Made by a program: the position numbers and the translations under genes. The notes under the pieces are model-generated. The model saw nothing but the letters and a program-made list of their open reading frames with translations, did no database searches and was not told where the DNA came from. A stretch of DNA of 64,000 bases, from the NCBI RefSeq assembly GCF_008119665.1, contig NZ_CP043046.1, positions 5,084,001-5,148,000 of the forward strand, in the 5' to 3' direction. Below, piece after piece: positions 61,398 through 64,000 of the stretch. The stretch is from Pigmentiphaga aceris (GTDB taxonomy: Bacteria > Pseudomonadota > Gammaproteobacteria > Burkholderiales > Burkholderiaceae_B). How positions within the stretch are numbered: the first letter of the stretch is position 1; every line of letters begins with the position of its first letter.

Positions 61398-63584
61398 ATG
61401 ACACGTTATCTCGGTAAAGAAACCACCCGCGTAGACGGCATCGCCAAGGTCACCGGCAAGGCCAAGTACACGGCCGAGTTTCAGGTGCCGCATGTGGCCT
61501 ATGGCTTCATCGTGCTGAGCACGATTGCCAAGGGCCGCATCACCACTATCGACACACGCGAAGCCGAACAGGCAGCAGGTGTTGTGCGCGTCATCACGCA
61601 CCTGAACGCCGGCAAGCTGGGCAAGGCACCCGCAGCAGACGCGCCCGCGCAATGGGCCTGGCCGCTGCAATCGGACCGGGTGTTTTTCAACGGTCAGCCG
61701 ATTGCACTGGTCATAGCCGAAACCTACGAGCAGGCACGACACGCCTCGCGTCTGGTGAAGGTTGCCTATCAGGCTGAAGCCCACAGCACCGACTTGCAGA
61801 CCGTGCTGGCGCAGGCCAAGCCGGACGCCAAGCCCGTTCCGGCACGCGGCAATCCGGTGGCCGCAATGCAGCAGGCAGCGGTCAAGGTAAACAGCGAATA
61901 TCACATCCCGATCGAGCATCACAATCCGATCGAACCGCACGCCGCCATTGCCTTCTGGGAAGGCGAGCAACTGACGATCTTCGACAAGACGCAGAACGTG
62001 TACGGCGTGCAGCAACACCTGTCGGAAGGACTTGGGGTACCGGCGGAGAACATCCGTGTGGTGTCGCCTTTCGTGGGCGGTGCGTTTGGTTCTTCGCTCA
62101 AGCCCAACTACTACCCGTCGTTGACGGCCATGGCCGCACGCGAACTCAAGCGCCCGGTGAAAGTTGTGTTCACCCGTGCCCAGATGTTCACCGGCCACGG
62201 CTATCGGCCACACACCATCCAGAAGGTGGCGCTGGGTGCCGATGCACAGGGCAAGTTGCAGTCGATCATTCACGAGGCCTTCCACAACACCTCGTCCTTC
62301 GAGCCGTTCTCGGACGCCACCACCAGCTTCCTTCGGCAGGTGTATGCGTGCCCGAACCTGGATGCCCCCCTGAAGATCGCGGCAACCGATTTGCCCACGC
62401 CGACATGGATGCGCGCCCCGGGTGCGGTCAGTGGCATGTTCGCGCTGGAAAGCGCGATGGACGAGCTGTCGTATGCATTGAAGATCGATCCGCTGGACCT
62501 GCGCCTGATCAACTACGCCGAAGTCGACCCGGAAAGCGGCAAGCCGTTTTCCAGCAAGGCACTGCGTGAGTGCTATCGCATGGGCGCAGAGAAATTCGGC
62601 TGGCGACAGCGCAACCCCGAACCGCGTTCGATGCGCGACGGCAAGTTGCTGGTGGGCTGGGGCATGGCAACCAGTGTCTGGGGTGCGTTCCAGCAATCCG
62701 CCAGCGCACGCATCACTTATCACGCAGACGGCACGGCCAACGTGGCCAGCGCCACCAGCGACATCGGACCAGGCACTTATACGGTCATGACGATGATCGC
62801 CGCCGAATTCCTGGGCTTGCATCTGGACCAGGTGAAGTTCGAACTGGGTGACACCCGGCAACCGCGCGCCCCGGCGCAAGGTGGGTCGTGGACGACATCC
62901 AGTGTGGGCTCGGCTGTGCAAGGCGCGGCACTGACAATCACGGCACGACTGCTGGACATGGCAAACAAGGATGCCGGTTCACCGCTGCAAGGCGTGGCGG
63001 CAGCGGATGTCGAGATGCTTGATGGCCGTCTGCGTGTGAAGAACGATTCGTCGCGGTCCATCGATATTGCCGAGTTGATGAAACGCACCGGCACCACCGA
63101 GATCACCGAGACCTTCGATTCCAAGCCATCGCCCGAACGCGCGAAGTTTGCATCGCTGGCCCACGGTGCGCAGTTCGTGGAAGTGAAGGTAGACCCGGAC
63201 CTGGGTACGATCAAGGTGACCCGCGTGCTTGAGATCACCGCCTGCGGCAAGATCCTGAATCCGCTGGCATCGCACAGCCAGGAGATCGGCGGCGTGGTCT
63301 GGGGCATCGGCATGGCACTCGAAGAAGCCACCGAGGTGGACCATCGCTACGGCCGCATGATGACCGCCAGCTTGCAGCACTACCACGTGCCGGTGAATGC
63401 CGACATCCATTCGATCGAGACGATTTTTGTCGAGGAAGATGACACGGTGGTCAATCCGCTGGGGGTCAAAGGCATGGGTGAACTTGGCATGGTCGGCATT
63501 CCGGCGGCGATTGCCAACGCGGTGTTCCACGCGACAGGAAAACGTGTTCGTGACCTGCCGATCACGCCGGAGAAGCTGCTGTAA
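61398..63584 (+). CDS. paoC: Aldehyde oxidoreductase, molybdopterin subunit (PaoC)
   Basis: A 728-residue large subunit, close to the E. coli length. It binds the molybdenum cytosine-dinucleotide cofactor. Key segments are FVGGAFGSSLKPNYYP, MRAPGAVSGMFALESAMDE, GGSWTTSSVGSAVQGAA and the catalytic Glu in GVKGMGELGMVG. It starts nine bases after paoB. It has no export signal and would travel with PaoA. Confidence 0.93.
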   Translation: MTRYLGKETTRVDGIAKVTGKAKYTAEFQVPHVAYGFIVLSTIAKGRITTIDTREAEQAAGVVRVITHLNAGKLGKAPAADAPAQWAWPLQSDRVFFNGQPIALVIAETYEQARHASRLVKVAYQAEAHSTDLQTVLAQAKPDAKPVPARGNPVAAMQQAAVKVNSEYHIPIEHHNPIEPHAAIAFWEGEQLTIFDKTQNVYGVQQHLSEGLGVPAENIRVVSPFVGGAFGSSLKPNYYPSLTAMAARELKRPVKVVFTRAQMFTGHGYRPHTIQKVALGADAQGKLQSIIHEAFHNTSSFEPFSDATTSFLRQVYACPNLDAPLKIAATDLPTPTWMRAPGAVSGMFALESAMDELSYALKIDPLDLRLINYAEVDPESGKPFSSKALRECYRMGAEKFGWRQRNPEPRSMRDGKLLVGWGMATSVWGAFQQSASARITYHADGTANVASATSDIGPGTYTVMTMIAAEFLGLHLDQVKFELGDTRQPRAPAQGGSWTTSSVGSAVQGAALTITARLLDMANKDAGSPLQGVAAADVEMLDGRLRVKNDSSRSIDIAELMKRTGTTEITETFDSKPSPERAKFASLAHGAQFVEVKVDPDLGTIKVTRVLEITACGKILNPLASHSQEIGGVVWGIGMALEEATEVDHRYGRMMTASLQHYHVPVNADIHSIETIFVEEDDTVVNPLGVKGMGELGMVGIPAAIANAVFHATGKRVRDLPITPEKLL

Positions 63585-63593
63585 ACGTGGTCT

Positions 63594-63631
63594 GAAAGTT
63601 GCTTTGAGAAAGTTGCTTTGAATTGCTTTGA
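63594..63631. repeat. Short 14-bp tandem repeat after paoC
   Basis: GAAAGTTGCTTTGA occurs twice without a gap (63594-63607, 63608-63621), followed by a partial third copy ending at 63631. It lies 10 bases after the paoC stop codon. Confidence 0.75.
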
Positions 63632-63723
63632 AACTGCCCACGGAAGCTCGTGATGGCAAAGCCGCCCGGATGGGGAATGCACCTTGCAGATGCATCAACA
63701 CTCGGGCGGCAACGAATACAGGT

Positions 63724-63758
63724 GGCGTTGTGCCGCACAACGCCTGCAAGGGTTTTTT
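63724..63758 (+). terminator. Terminator-like hairpin between paoC and the XdhC-family gene
   Basis: GGCGTTGTGC (63724-63733) pairs with 63735-63744 and is followed by a six-T run at 63753-63758. It may reduce read-through into the maturation gene, so that less chaperone than enzyme is made. Confidence 0.65.
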
Positions 63759-63784
63759 GGTAAGAACAAGGCAAGGACAGGGAT

Positions 63785-64000
63785 ATGGACAACATCGATG
63801 TCATGGTGCTGCGAGCAGCGCGCGACTGGCGTGCGGCGGGCCAGCGCGTACTGCTGGCTACTGTGGTCAGAACATGGGGCTCCTCCCCTCGCCCGATCGG
63901 GGCCATGATGGCCTTGCGCGAAGACGGCCGCGCCGTCGGCAGCGTGTCGGGCGGCTGCATTGAAGACGATCTGATCTATCGCTACACCCGCGCGCATGGT
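63785..64000 (+). CDS. XdhC/CoxI-family molybdenum cofactor chaperone, N-terminal part
   Basis: Seventy-two codons from the ATG at 63785 run off the right edge without a stop; AAGGA and GGACAGGG lie just upstream. The segments ATVVRTWGSSPRPIGAMM and GSVSGGCIEDDLI are the XdhC N-terminal signature. By position it corresponds to PaoD, which loads and protects the cytosine-dinucleotide molybdenum cofactor for PaoC. Confidence 0.85.
   Translation, partial: MDNIDVMVLRAARDWRAAGQRVLLATVVRTWGSSPRPIGAMMALREDGRAVGSVSGGCIEDDLIYRYTRAHG

Noticed and set aside
60378..62921. A very long open frame on the minus strand opposite paoB and paoC
   Set aside because: It is a mirror of the strongly biased codons of the pao genes. 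Its translation is rich in His, Gln, Arg and Cys with no domain pattern, while the + strand has full PaoB and PaoC motifs.

Overview
The window looks like chromosomal DNA of a high-GC betaproteobacterium, most likely Burkholderiales and probably Alcaligenaceae (the Bordetella/Achromobacter side). The grounds are high-GC third-position codon use, many LysR regulators, many solute-binding-protein ABC systems, a paoABC-type aldehyde oxidoreductase, a hydantoinase/5-oxoprolinase-type operon and a FecI-FecR-TonB receptor unit. This is inference from gene content. I saw no rRNA, tRNA, phage, insertion sequence or CRISPR array.

Layout. 1-7 kb: the tail of a GMC oxidoreductase, a small exported protein, a two-gene unit of immunity-type domain proteins (SUKH plus ankyrin lipoprotein; DcrB-like plus leucine-rich repeats plus YwqG/DUF1963), and a membrane-anchored metallo-beta-lactamase-fold hydrolase. 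7-13.7 kb: corA, then a von Willebrand factor A (VWA) protein divergent from a trypsin-like protease that leads into a MoxR ATPase / DUF58 / VWA operon. 13.9-31.4 kb: a large catabolic region with two DadA/PuuB-like FAD oxidoreductases, hydantoinase-type A and B subunits, a complete peptide-type ABC transporter, a HAD hydrolase, an aldehyde dehydrogenase, a LysR regulator, a cupin and a class III aminotransferase. 31.5-44.4 kb: a second catabolic region in which a polyamine-type ABC ATPase heads an operon of quinone oxidoreductase, GST, a dehydroquinase-like protein and a hydroxyacid dehydrogenase. Its presumed binding protein and permeases lie 4-7 kb away on the other strand, with a flavin monooxygenase, a LysR regulator and a DUF1028-RidA pair between them and a GntP-type permease after them. 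44.4-51.9 kb: a lipoprotein, a membrane diguanylate cyclase, the TonB receptor/FecR/FecI unit and a YddG-type exporter. 52-59.2 kb: an exported cupin and CMD-family pair, three related LysR regulators, an FG-GAP lipoprotein and an MFS exporter. 59.5-64 kb: paoABC and the start of an XdhC-family maturation gene.

How it works together. In the 13.9-31.4 kb region two widely separated promoters (in front of the hydantoinase operon and of the aldehyde dehydrogenase operon) share a 46-bp element with identical internal spacing and the same -35/17-bp/-10 geometry. This suggests one regulon, most simply controlled by the LysR at 28.6 kb, that imports an amide- or peptide-like compound, opens or hydrolyses it, oxidises the amine and oxidises or transaminates the products. 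In the second catabolic region a 32-bp imperfect palindrome sits between the divergent ABC-ATPase operon and the monooxygenase, and a related half-site lies before the binding-protein operon. This again points to a split but co-regulated system. The substrates of both regions cannot be read from sequence alone.
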